Source: Sordariomycetes sp. S80-01Y
Lineage: Eukaryota; Ascomycota; Sordariomycetes
DNA length: 64,000 nt
Direction of reading: 5' to 3'
Assembly: GCA_037042185.1 (NCBI GenBank)
Contig: JAXQJY010000031.1
Coordinates: 310,001 to 374,000, forward strand
A program made the translations under genes and the position numbers. How positions within the stretch are numbered: position 1 is the stretch's first letter; each line of letters begins with the position of its first letter. Positions 48,331-58,229 of this stretch are shown piece by piece. Under the pieces are notes generated by a model that saw nothing but the letters and a program-made list of their open reading frames with translations, was not told where the DNA came from and searched no databases.

Positions 48331-50097
48331 GGCGGTGTCGTTTATTCCTGCTGTTTGGGCTTGGTGAATCAGTCAGATAGAATCATTGATGTCTACGCGC
48401 TGTACAAGAAATCGCGGATGTTGAGAGTATGGCATGCGATTGTGCATTTGCTATCGAGGAGCTAAAATCGCATCGTGCATAGCCTTCGGCTCCGAAGCTG
48501 CCCAGGCCGTCGCTGACAGGTCGCCAGATCGACGATTAGGAGCGACATTCCTCCGACTTTCATGCAGCAGTCCGAAGGCTGGGGCTTACAGGTACATGCC
48601 GTAGGATTGGATCCCCGAGATGAAGGAAGATGTGAGGTGAGGTTAAGGCTGAGGTTGGGTGGAGACCCGAGTAAGTCCCCACTGCGGATCTAAGATCTCC
48701 AGAAGAGCTTAACTATCCATACTAGGGGTGGAGATGGCTTCGGGCGTGCGCATCCCAGGCCTGAACAGTTCATAAAATTACTTTCATGACAGAACAATTC
48801 GGCTTGATGTGACATTCCTCTTGACGGTTGACCATTTGTTTTTTTCCCTACCATTGGCCCCAAAAGCAGACGTGTGGTGGGCACTGGAGTACAGTAATAC
48901 CGTGCAGGGGGATGGTTCCCCCGGCCCCCAACTCCAGCAGTCGTCGGCTCTCCAACTTGCGCTGGGCAGTGTTAGGATACATGTACTTTAAATGACGATC
49001 CTTCCATGCATGTCCCGCCTTATTTGTGTCATTTGAATAAGGTTAATAGATCCGCGTCTTGGCACCTCGTGTTCCTTGCACAACGACAGCATGTGTCGAG
49101 TGGTGGCACTCCTACCCTGTACATGCCGAGAACGATATTGCCAACGACATCAACGACATGTTAAAATTGAAGAAATTAGAAAGACACAAAGGACTCGCTA
49201 AAAATCTTCTCGTAGTCTGCGAGATAGCCAGCATAGCGGGTTTAAGAGGTTTTGTGTTTCAACCTCGGAATTATGAGGTTTTGTACGCTGGGTGTCATAC
49301 TCAAGTGTTTATCACGTTGCCGTGCTTACGACACAAAAAGGAACAAGTCGCATTGCGCCCGGCCACGAATAATGCGTTCTCAAAACGATTCCATGTGATT
49401 ATCGATGACAGGTTCTTCTCCAGCGCTGCCTTGAAATTTTTGCTAAATTGAAGCAAGACGCGCCAAACCGTCGATAGCTGCGTCTGGCTGGTATTGACAT
49501 GACGACAAGAACCATCCAAGCGCACTCCCAATAACATGTTCTCAGTGAAGTAGAATCTTTCTTGACATCCACAGATTCATGCTTGCCGCGCTTCTCACTT
49601 AGACGCGCGCCCAATGTCGCTGAATTGGCGCGGCAGAGGCGCGATGTCAGCATCGGTACTTGAATCCTTCGAGGATGAAACCAGATCCTTTGGCTTCGCG
49701 TCGGCCCGGACCTGATCTGGACTCGGGTCCGAGGCCAGAGACCCCGCGACTTGGGCTCGAGAACTATGCCAATTAGATGAAAGCTGAGGCCTCACCCTCT
49801 TTGAAGAGTACTTGGCACCCAGGTCACCAATCCAGACCGTGGACACTTGATAGGCTGTAGAGACCGCTCCCTCGCCGTCCTTGGATCCGCGTTACACCCT
49901 GTTCAACGACATCCGAAAGTGAACGGCGATGGGCAACCTTCCGCTGCAGCGCGGATGCTGGAGATCTGCGCCGCCATGACGAAGTCGCTGTAGGCATTGG
50001 GGATTTAAACAATAAGACCAAGCGGTTCGATCGAAGTTCGAAATAGTGTTTGTAAACGTCCGAGGACTTTACCCAGCATATAGAAGCCGCCGGCGTG
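48331..50097. promoter_or_regulatory. Divergent intergenic region between the NRPS and P450 start codons
   Basis: This 1.77-kb stretch holds no convincing coding sequence. It must contain both promoters, since the NRPS runs left and the P450 runs right. The most distinctive part is within 250 bp of the NRPS start (48430-48580), which carries several inverted repeats, including a CGG-N2-CCG core. A patch at about 49140-49440 is more AT-rich; an open frame there lacks a good ATG and protein-like composition. Assignment as a shared regulatory region is an inference from layout. Confidence 0.6.
48481..48580. promoter_or_regulatory. Inverted repeats with CGG-N2-CCG core, possible Zn2Cys6 regulator site
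   Basis: CTTCGG-CT-CCGAAG (48484-48497) is a perfect 6-bp-arm palindrome containing CGG-N2-CCG. A further copy, CCGAAGGCT at 48572-48580, is the exact reverse complement of AGCCTTCGG at 48481-48489. Paired CGG triplets are the usual targets of fungal binuclear zinc-cluster regulators. It lies about 150-250 bp upstream of the NRPS ATG. No such regulator is encoded in the window, so the link is inferred. Confidence 0.4.
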
Positions 50098-51827
50098 ATG
50101 GAGGCCAACTTCAGCACCCCACCCAGCAGGGAGCCGCAGCGCGGCCACCTCGTCGAGCTGGTCGAGATCGGTGTCACGCACTGGCCGGCCGCTATCACGA
50201 CTTTCCTACTTGTCTTGGCAGCCTATGGTGTCCAAAGCTATTTGAAGCCAGATCCCAATGCAGACCTGCCGCGGGTCGGCGACAGAGATCTCAACGCAAG
50301 ATGGATGAAATACCTGGGTCCAGGGAGCTGGGACATGTACTTGGAGGGGTACCGAAAGGTAAATTAACTAGGAGATAAGCTTTTTCCGGCAACTGAGTAA
50401 CTGACATAAACTCAGTTCAAAGATGGGCCGTTCAAGATCACCGACGCAAAAAGTATGTGCCATGGACGAGCTTCCACGAGTGTTATTGACAAGTGGCAGA
50501 ACGTGATAGAATCGTACTCCCAGCTTCGATGCTGCCTGAGCTCGCCAAGTACCCTGATGAGGTTGTGAGCGGCCCAGAGCTGGCAGCAGAAAACATGCAC
50601 GTCCAGTACACGATGCGAGACCCTTCAACTCCTGTCTTCAAGCGTGTTCTTCTGTCCCAGCTAACCCCGGCGCTTGCGCGGGTTACCCCTGCGATGAGAG
50701 AGGAGGTCGTCGATGCCATGGCTTCAGAGCTTCCCGACTCGTCGGACTGGACTGAGACCACCATTCATGACAAGATTCTCCGGATAGTAGCCAAGTCCAC
50801 CGGCCGTATCTTCATAGGTCCCGAGTGCTGTCGCGAGGAGACTTACGTCGAGGGATCGACCAACTTCATAACTGACCTCGCCCACGCTTCTGCCGAGATC
50901 AACAAGATCCCTTGGTACCTCCGACCCTTTAAGGCACCCCGACTAGCCTCAGTGAAGCTTGTCCGCAATCGCATGAAAGACTTCGCCGACATCCTCGAGC
51001 CTGTGATCAGGAAGCGTAAGCAGGAGGCCGCGAAACTGGGCGATGACTACCAGAAGCCCGATGACATGACGCAATGGATGATCGAGTCCGTCGACAGGAT
51101 TGGCGACAAGGAGGTTATGGACATCGCCCTCGAGCAAGCTGGGATAAGCTTTTCCGCCGTCAACTCTACAACGCAGCACACAAGCCTCGCATTTTTCACT
51201 CTTGCTGCGTATCCCGAGCTCGAGCCGATCTTCCTCGAGGAGATCAACCAATGCTTAGAGGAGTCGGGTGGGGAATGGACAAACCATGCGCTCCAAAACA
51301 TGAAGAAGCTCGACAGCTTTCTCAAGGAGGTCGGCCGATTCGAGCCTTTCACAGCCTACACATTTGCCCGTAAGATCATGTCGCCGATTACTTTGTCCAA
51401 CGGAATGCACCTCCCCAAGAACACCGTCATCGAGATCGACTGGTACGGTATTAGCCAGGATGAAGAGGTTTATCCCGAGCCTGAGAAGTTTGATGCTTTG
51501 CGCCACTACAAGCTCAGACAGGAGAAGGCATCCAAGGCGGCCGAGACGCAGCATCAGTTTGTCAACATCTCGCCGCAACACCTGACTTGGAACTACGGAC
51601 GACGGGCTTGTCCCGGCCGTTTCTTCGCTGCCAACATCATGAAGCTCATGTTCGCGAACCTGTTACTCCGATATGAAGTTCGGAATGCGGAGGGTGTCGA
51701 GGGCCGAGTGCAAAATATCCGTGCTGTGGGAATGGTACGTACGTCACTAATTGCTAATGCTAAAGACTGACATGAGCTCTAGCAAGCCACGAATCCCGTC
51801 AACAAGATCCAAATCCGGAAGAGGTAG
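50098..51827 (+). CDS. Cytochrome P450 monooxygenase, 4 exons, 525 aa
   Basis: A microsomal class II P450, a haem-thiolate oxidase. Exons 50098-50358, 50416-50452, 50500-51734 and 51783-51827 sum to exactly 526 codons with the stop. Introns are 57, 47 and 48 bp, with CTGAC or TTGAC branch sites. An N-terminal membrane anchor spans about residues 30-49. The I-helix segment is AVNSTT (319-324), ExxR is E376-V-G-R379, the PERF-like region is PEKFDALRHY, and the haem loop is WNYGRRACPG with Cys470. The first residue of the loop is Trp instead of the usual Phe. The start is the ATG at 50098 just ahead of the anchor; the 37-nt exon 2 (FKDGPFKITDAK) is supported by the family pattern GPFKI. Divergent from the NRPS, it is the likely tailoring enzyme, hydroxylating a residue or the finished peptide. 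The CYP family is not assigned. Confidence 0.9.
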
Positions 51828-51978
51828 GCAAGCTGGACTTGCAGTGAGTCAAATGAGTTTACGGCTACTATGTATCATCACCGATAGGCGTCCCAGCGGA
51901 TTACATTGTATTCATCTTCAATCAAAGTTCGATTCTCTGCCCATTGCCATCACCCACCACTGGTCTGTGCTCTTACTG

Positions 51979-52794
51979 TTACATCAAAAAGCAGCATAAT
52001 CTCTTCTTCTCACCGTGATCGTGCCTCTCTGAACCCCCGCCCCGCCACTCCCTTCCAGCCTGTCTATCAGCTACCCACCCACGATAGATGGTATCCTCCG
52101 CAAAACTCCAATTTCTCACCATGACCATACCTTCCCAGACCCTCAGCTGCTCTTCATGCTCTTTCAGCGGTCCGCAGATGTTGAATCGCTTGTTCAATTT
52201 GGTCCTGAGCTGCCACAAGCGGTACTCGAAGCGCTCGATCTTTCCGAACCGGTATATCAGGTACGCCATTGCTACAGCGTATACCCGAGAAGCTCCCTCC
52301 AGCGCATCAAAGTCTGAGCTTTCCGCACCATGCTCTTCTGTATTCTTTTGCAGGAGGACCCTTTTGCCCTGTTGGATCTGCTTCTCGATCTCGATGCAGA
52401 GTGGGCGGAAGTCTTTGAGTATATTGCGCTCGTCGTAGCCCAATCGCTGTGTGCACCGCTCCTCAAAAGCTGTGGGGCGGTCAATTGAGACAGGAGTATA
52501 TATTCCAGACAAACGAGCAAGCTTCAATAAACGAGGGCTTTCGTGGTCCCACTCCTCTTCGTCGAGTTCAAAGATGCTGTGCTGTGGGCATTCTAGATCA
52601 AGACTGCTTCGTTCTTCGGGCTGCCGAGGTCGAGGCGAGGGAACTAGCTCGTAGATGGAAGTCTGCTTATGAAGTTTGATCACCGTTGAGATGCTGTTTG
52701 GTGGGTCTCTGAAGGAGAAGATGTCTTTCGTGCCGATGAGCAGTTCCGGTGCTAGCTCGCTGACGCTGAACTGGGGATGGTACTTTGACACCAT
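51979..52794 (-). CDS. Unrecognised 271-aa protein with C-terminal CaaX-like motif
   Basis: One continuous frame from ATG to TAA, converging on the P450 with 151 bp between stops. I recognise no domain. It has an N-terminal acidic and polar half (LDEEEWDHES), a helical-looking charged middle (IEIEKQIQQGKRVLL; RFEYRLWQLRTKLNKRF) and a basic tail ending KKRLCCFLM. The last four residues CFLM fit a CaaX box for farnesylation, with an adjacent Cys that could be palmitoylated and basic residues before it, the layout of small membrane-tethered GTPases. It has no GTPase motifs. A GT-AG intron with its donor at about 52892 may lie in the 5' leader. Membership of the NRPS locus is unproven. Confidence 0.65.
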   Translation of the reverse strand: MVSKYHPQFSVSELAPELLIGTKDIFSFRDPPNSISTVIKLHKQTSIYELVPSPRPRQPEERSSLDLECPQHSIFELDEEEWDHESPRLLKLARLSGIYTPVSIDRPTAFEERCTQRLGYDERNILKDFRPLCIEIEKQIQQGKRVLLQKNTEEHGAESSDFDALEGASRVYAVAMAYLIYRFGKIERFEYRLWQLRTKLNKRFNICGPLKEHEEQLRVWEGMVMVRNWSFAEDTIYRGWVADRQAGREWRGGGSERHDHGEKKRLCCFLM

Positions 52795-55700
52795 TGTGTC
52801 TAGCGCACCTCGTCAGCTACTCAAGGTATGCAGAGATACCCTGAAGATGATCAAGAGACATTGGACATCAACATGAAATGTTGAGGAGCTTACCTTTGCG
52901 GATTCACCGGCTATCCCTCTCGCAGTCACATCGGATGAGCTCGAGGCTGATTTCTCACCGCCTAATGGGCTATCATGATTCGATAGCTCTGCTATTTGAA
53001 GAGCAGCAGAGATCGTGGATGGCTTGTCTCTACTACAAGAACCGCCTTCATTGACTTTCGCTCACTGGATCATGCCATATTCGGCGCAAGCTCGGTAAGC
53101 GCGCGCAACGCCGCCTAGCCCGTTGCCGCTACATCTGCCATAGTAACTCTTACACGGTTCCCGATCGCTCCCTCTGGCGTTACTCGCCCCTGTACACAAT
53201 AGTACTGCGGGAATCTCATTTGTGAGGGCGAACTTTGACCTTCAGCGGTCCTGTCGTCCGCCACCGTCACTTTCCATACCTCTAGCTTGGGGTGTGGTAG
53301 AAAGCCTGGCTTCTGAGCTTGAATCCTGCATTTAACCTTCCAAAGGGCTTGGAAGTTGTAGTATAAGTGGGTCGTCGTGGTGGTAGCAGCATATGACCAT
53401 GCTACGGCCGCGGTTCAGATCTCTCTGGCTGCGTCCGGTACGAGCGCCCCCTACACCATCAGAGAATTCTTTTTCCAACTAATGATTCTCGTGTTTGGGA
53501 ATTATAGAGGCCTTCATAATGGTTGAGCGGCGAACTTCAAAGGGAAGGTTGGACGTAGAGCGACAGGGGTCCTAACGGCAGCGGCGACTGGAGGAACCAC
53601 ATTGCCCATTCACCCACGAGGTCATCCAGGGCATTGACTCTAAGGAGACGACAGCGACATACTAGATACCCGACCAGGCGAGGGTATGGAATACCGCTGC
53701 AGCGACAACAGTCCAATGAACCAGTTTAACAGAATCTGCCGGGATCTCGGAAAAGCTCTAGTGAGGTGAACAGCATCCTGCCCTTCTACGAATTGAAGTG
53801 ATCCGGCGAGCACGTGTGCTTCACAGCATCCCTGGTGTTCGCGATTGCAGCCGCACGGCAAATGTACCGGAGTAGGACATGGTCAGAGTCAGGGCCATAT
53901 CTGAGATACGGGACAGGCAATACGGAAAATGACGTGAACATGTATGTGCCTGGACACACTCAACGACGATCTTGTACGATTGGGACCGTCTGCTCCGCAC
54001 CGTAAGCAGCTGCAAAAGTGGGATGAATATGCGCCGCACTTTGCCTTGGAGTCTGGCTGTGGTCCCCACAGTGTTGCGTATCATACTCGAGCAATAGAAA
54101 GAAGTGGAGGTGATCCAGGAACAAATGAGCTGCAGAAGTTACATACTGTTGTGCCGGACTTAGACGCCGAGTTCGACGACAGTCTCGCCTATCACCCTCG
54201 TCTATTGAACGAGCGGAGGAGAGACAACCCGAGGACAGGGGCACGAAGGGTGAGCGCGCAGCCGGCGCGGGGGAGGTGACGACTGCTGCTATGCTGCCAC
54301 GTAGGGATCTCGATATCCGATGGTCAGCATCGGTTCGTAGTATTCCGCGTGCCGGTTCCTAGATGATAACCGTTGAGATCGGAATTGTGCCGCTTTCCGC
54401 CGGGCACGTATCGAGAACAACGAGTCAGTCAACTACTGTGAACAACGAACCAAAAGTGTCCACGAATCAGCGGAGGTGGGAGACATGCAGCTCCTAGCCG
54501 GGTTTGAAAGTATAGTGCCGATAGCCGCATGAACTGGCGCAGCAGCTTCGTGTCAGTATATACTCCGGCCCTGGTATTATTGCTGGAACAAAGTGTAGTG
54601 GGGCGCACGGCCCCTTATCGCCGTGACCTCATGTCATACGGGCGGCTGTTGGCGAGATGGATGCCATTCGCAGCAGCCGTTTCAGCCAATCGACCGTTGC
54701 CCACGAGGTTGGCCTTTGATCGACGGCCAGTCAATCAATGTCAGCCAGTGTAGGGATGCCTTGGAGAGCTCCTCGTCGGCACTTCGCCGACGCTAGCCTT
54801 CAGGCACAAGGGTTATGACTTGCGATTCTGCCGTTGGGGAACGATTGAAGCAACAATAGAAAGGAGCGCGCATCGAAGCGTGGTTTGAATGGTAGCTGAC
54901 TCTTTTCAGCTGGTTGCATGTGGCAGGTGGCTTAGGTTCTGCGCCTGAGGATTCCCCGAGCCTACATCCCATATATGTAAGTATGACATGCATAGTAGCG
55001 GAATATGTCAAGTGCGGGGAATCCAAGCAGGCTGAAGTCAGTCAGTAGACTTGGAAGGAACTATAACGGCGTTTGCAACGTGGTCTGAAGGTTCGCAGCA
55101 TCCGAGTGGCATGGCGCGTCTAGAGTGCGAATTGTCGCGGCTATGCGTATCTCCAGTGCCCCTGTTTCGTAGTAGACAAAGTGCCTACGAGAGCCTCTCC
55201 ACGGTAATTGCCGAATGCGCAGTCCCAATCACAATGGGGTTACCCCTGGTCGGGCCTCCATTGGAGAGGTCGGCACATCTCTGGGTGTCACAGCATGCAT
55301 CGGCAGCTTGTCACCGTTTCCATTCAGCCCCCTCAGGCAGATCTGCATCATGCCCAAGTCAACAAATGACGTCTGTGCTTGTCATCTCCAAAAAGCCAAG
55401 AATCAGGCTGACTCCTCTTGCAAGATATGGCGTCCATGTGACGGCCTCGAGATCCATCGTCTGGAAAGCTACGTTTCGTCTGCGTAGCGAGGACGCCAAG
55501 CTGTCCCAAGATAACCCCGGCAGGTCAACCGCGAAGTCACCTCGCTGATAAAAAGCCTCGTGCCTTGGCAGTCGTCGCCTAGCATCCTGGCATCCCCCTA
55601 CTTATCACAATCCACCATCCGAAAGTTCACTTCAGCATACCGTAACGTGGGGTCAGCATCAGCGATCCTCCATCCTTCAGCCCGCATGGGTGGTGGTGGC

Positions 55701-58229
55701 CTGGCCCCAACCGCACCTCATGCAGACCAACGAACAAAGGCCAACGCCATGCGTCCTCGTCGCGCTCGGACGCAATGGAGCGCGATAATATTGATTTCTT
55801 GGAGACGCCGCGACAAGAGGATGCGCGTCTCGAGCCGGTGCAGTAGTTTGGCATACATGTCAACGTCGCGATCGAAGCTTCTGCCCGGCGATCTGGATTC
55901 TGGGAGGCAGAGACACGCTTGGCTGTCCGGGCGGGGTGGAGCGGAGCGGAAAAGGCTACAGGGAGCAGTGCAGGCAGCCAATGTGCCGTCGCTCTCGGTT
56001 GCTGTCGTCGTCGTGCGGCACGAATCGAGCGTTTAGCCACGAATTGCGTTCCAAAATAGTAACCGTGTCTGGCCCCCTCCGGCCTCCGGGTCTCCTCCCT
56101 GCCCTCTGCCTCAGCCTGACCTGATCCACGACAGGCCGAGAGCCTCGCACGCAACCTCGCCAGACGCAGCAAAGGCGCACGCGACGGGTCCATGGATCCA
56201 TGGGTCCAGGAACTTTGCGCTTGACTAACGGAATCCACTTGGCAGCGCGAGGTGCCGGAGCGGCGTGCCACCGTCATCGCCTCCGTGGCCCTGGACCTGG
56301 ACGGCGAGCGTCTTGGCTTCTGGGAACGGCGTAGCGTGCGAAACGGTCAGGCCGATCGAAATGTTCTGGAATCATGCCTTTTCGGGGTACCGTTCCGGCC
56401 ACTCGCCGAGCTTCGCCCTTGACGCTGGCTGGTGCATTCCGTCCAAGCGCCGCTGCTGACCAGTCAAGGCTCCTGGTCCTTGCGAGTACGAAGTCGAAGT
56501 CGACTCCTCATGGAAGCTGCGGTGTAAGTCGGGGATGAGGAACGATGAGTCTGAGGCATCTTGAGGGTGTCGTGGCTGCATGGTGCATGATGTCCGCGTC
56601 GTCGATTTCTTGGAAGACTGCATAACGCCGCATTGCCCGCAAATACCATACCCTTTGCCATCGTATTCTCTCAGCTCGCGCTGCACTTTCGTGCCCCCAT
56701 CCCCGACAGCTGCCGCCAAAAGGTCTCGAACTGCCACGAAGCTTCCAGCTGGAGGCGAAGGCGACTTCGTCAGCATCGCCTGATTATAGGACACGCCGAA
56801 TTGCCTCACACGCGACTGGCCGCTTGCAGCGCGCCTTATGACTCAGGCCCACGGCGCCAGCGAAGCTACGGCTGCCGTGTGGCAGGGGTCCCACCATGTG
56901 GCAGCTGCGTGCGTCTAGCGTTTTAGACGGTGCTGACTCGGAGCTGTTATGTCAGACTCGGACGGGGCACTGCGCGGTCGACTAATACGCAATACTCCTA
57001 GGCATCCGGCCCAAACCTCCTCTCGTCCGTGGAAAGGGGGCCCCGTTGGCTGCTGCTCGCACACGCAGAACCAGATTGGGAATTTCATTCCAGGACGAAA
57101 AGCGCCGAAGGAATGAGGAACTGGCCGGGCAGTGGTGGCTGGTCTTGGCTCTGGTGTCAAAAAGCTAAATTGCAAAAGAATACTGGAGTCGAGCGAAGCC
57201 AGACGGTCCATTTGCCGAGGCCACCGGTGCCCACTGCCGAGGTCTCCATCTCCTTTTTGCCCAATATTTCCCTCTCAGCCCGATGTTATATTAGCACTTG
57301 ACAAAATGTCCCTACTATAGCCTATACTGTATGCTGTGCGAGGCATATGTCGCCGCGGGAAGCTGAAATGAGCTCCGGCAATGCGACGCCCATCTCGGGT
57401 GCCGCTAGAACCCCTGCGTCCGTGACGTCGCCTCCCGCCAGGGATGGGCTGGTCCGTCTCAGTTGCTAGCGCTCCGGCGCACTGGGATGGGCTGGGATAG
57501 GAAAGTGCTCGAGATCCTGCCAGCCAGGCTGCCAGCTCCGACACCGCCCTTTGGACGTGAGCTGGGAACGCCAGGCAATTTAACTGCGCAGCGCCGTCGG
57601 GAGCTGTGAGTGCTCCGGAGCAGATGCAGCAAGGGCGCCCCCAGGCGGGTTCCACGATGTCATGGAGCGGGACTGCTCCTGGGCGGCTGTAGGAGCGTCC
57701 TTGTGACCATGGGTTGCGGATCGAGGGCGCATTAGTAGAGTAGATCATCTGCAGTTCGAGTCGGGCGACGCTGCTTCGCCTGAAAGGGCATGCGTTGCCG
57801 CTCCGGACGAGTCGACCAGCTGTTAACGTGTTATGTGAGATCGGCACGTTGCGAGTGATATGACGGAATATAGAGATCGTTCAGATCTGGTGGTCGCGTC
57901 AACATCGACGGGGCGTCAGGGGTTGCGCGACGGCTCGTTCGCAGCCAGGGATATCTACTGCCGGAGCCATGCCGAAGAGTATTTCCCTTTCAGAAACTCA
58001 AAGTTGAATAATGATCTTTTGAGTTTAAACACATCACAACCCAGCATGGACAAGCAAGTCTTGGAAAGCGGTCCGTGCCCTTGTTGTTTGTATTTTTGGA
58101 GATAAGCCTTAGCTGCTCGGAGACACTTCCTCAACAGCAGAGAGAAGCTCTGTTTGGCATCGAAGTTCAACCACTGAACCCAAAGACAGCATGTTGTAGG
58201 AGATCATAAACATGAAATAGAAAGTCAGA
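52795..58229. other. Gene-poor region, no supported gene
   Basis: About 5.4 kb in which I find no convincing protein, tRNA or transposon. Open frames of up to 216 codons exist (for example 55627-56277 minus and 57275-57847 minus), but their translations are Arg/Ser/Pro-rich and lack domain-like segments. Base composition is not skewed to AT as RIP-mutated repeats would be. The stretch probably separates the NRPS/P450 locus from the next genes. Confidence 0.5.

Noticed and set aside
3241-48330. Epimerization domains in any module
   Set aside because: Each interval from one A to the next holds only one carrier motif and one HHxxxDG block within about 1,070 residues, so there is no room for a second C-like domain.
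49059-49451. 130-codon frame in the NRPS-P450 spacer as a gene or transposon relic
   Set aside because: It starts at TTG, has no early ATG, and the translation shows no recognisable domain. No terminal repeats were seen.
55627-56277. 216-codon minus-strand frame as a gene
   Set aside because: The Arg/Ser/Ala-rich translation has no hydrophobic core or motif pattern, typical of a chance frame in GC-rich DNA.
57745-57775. Possible tRNA T-arm (GTTCGAGTC)
   Set aside because: The flanking bases do not pair into a T-stem, and no acceptor or anticodon stem is found nearby.
57275-57847. 190-codon minus-strand frame as a gene
   Set aside because: The composition is low in structure-forming patterns and no domain is recognisable.
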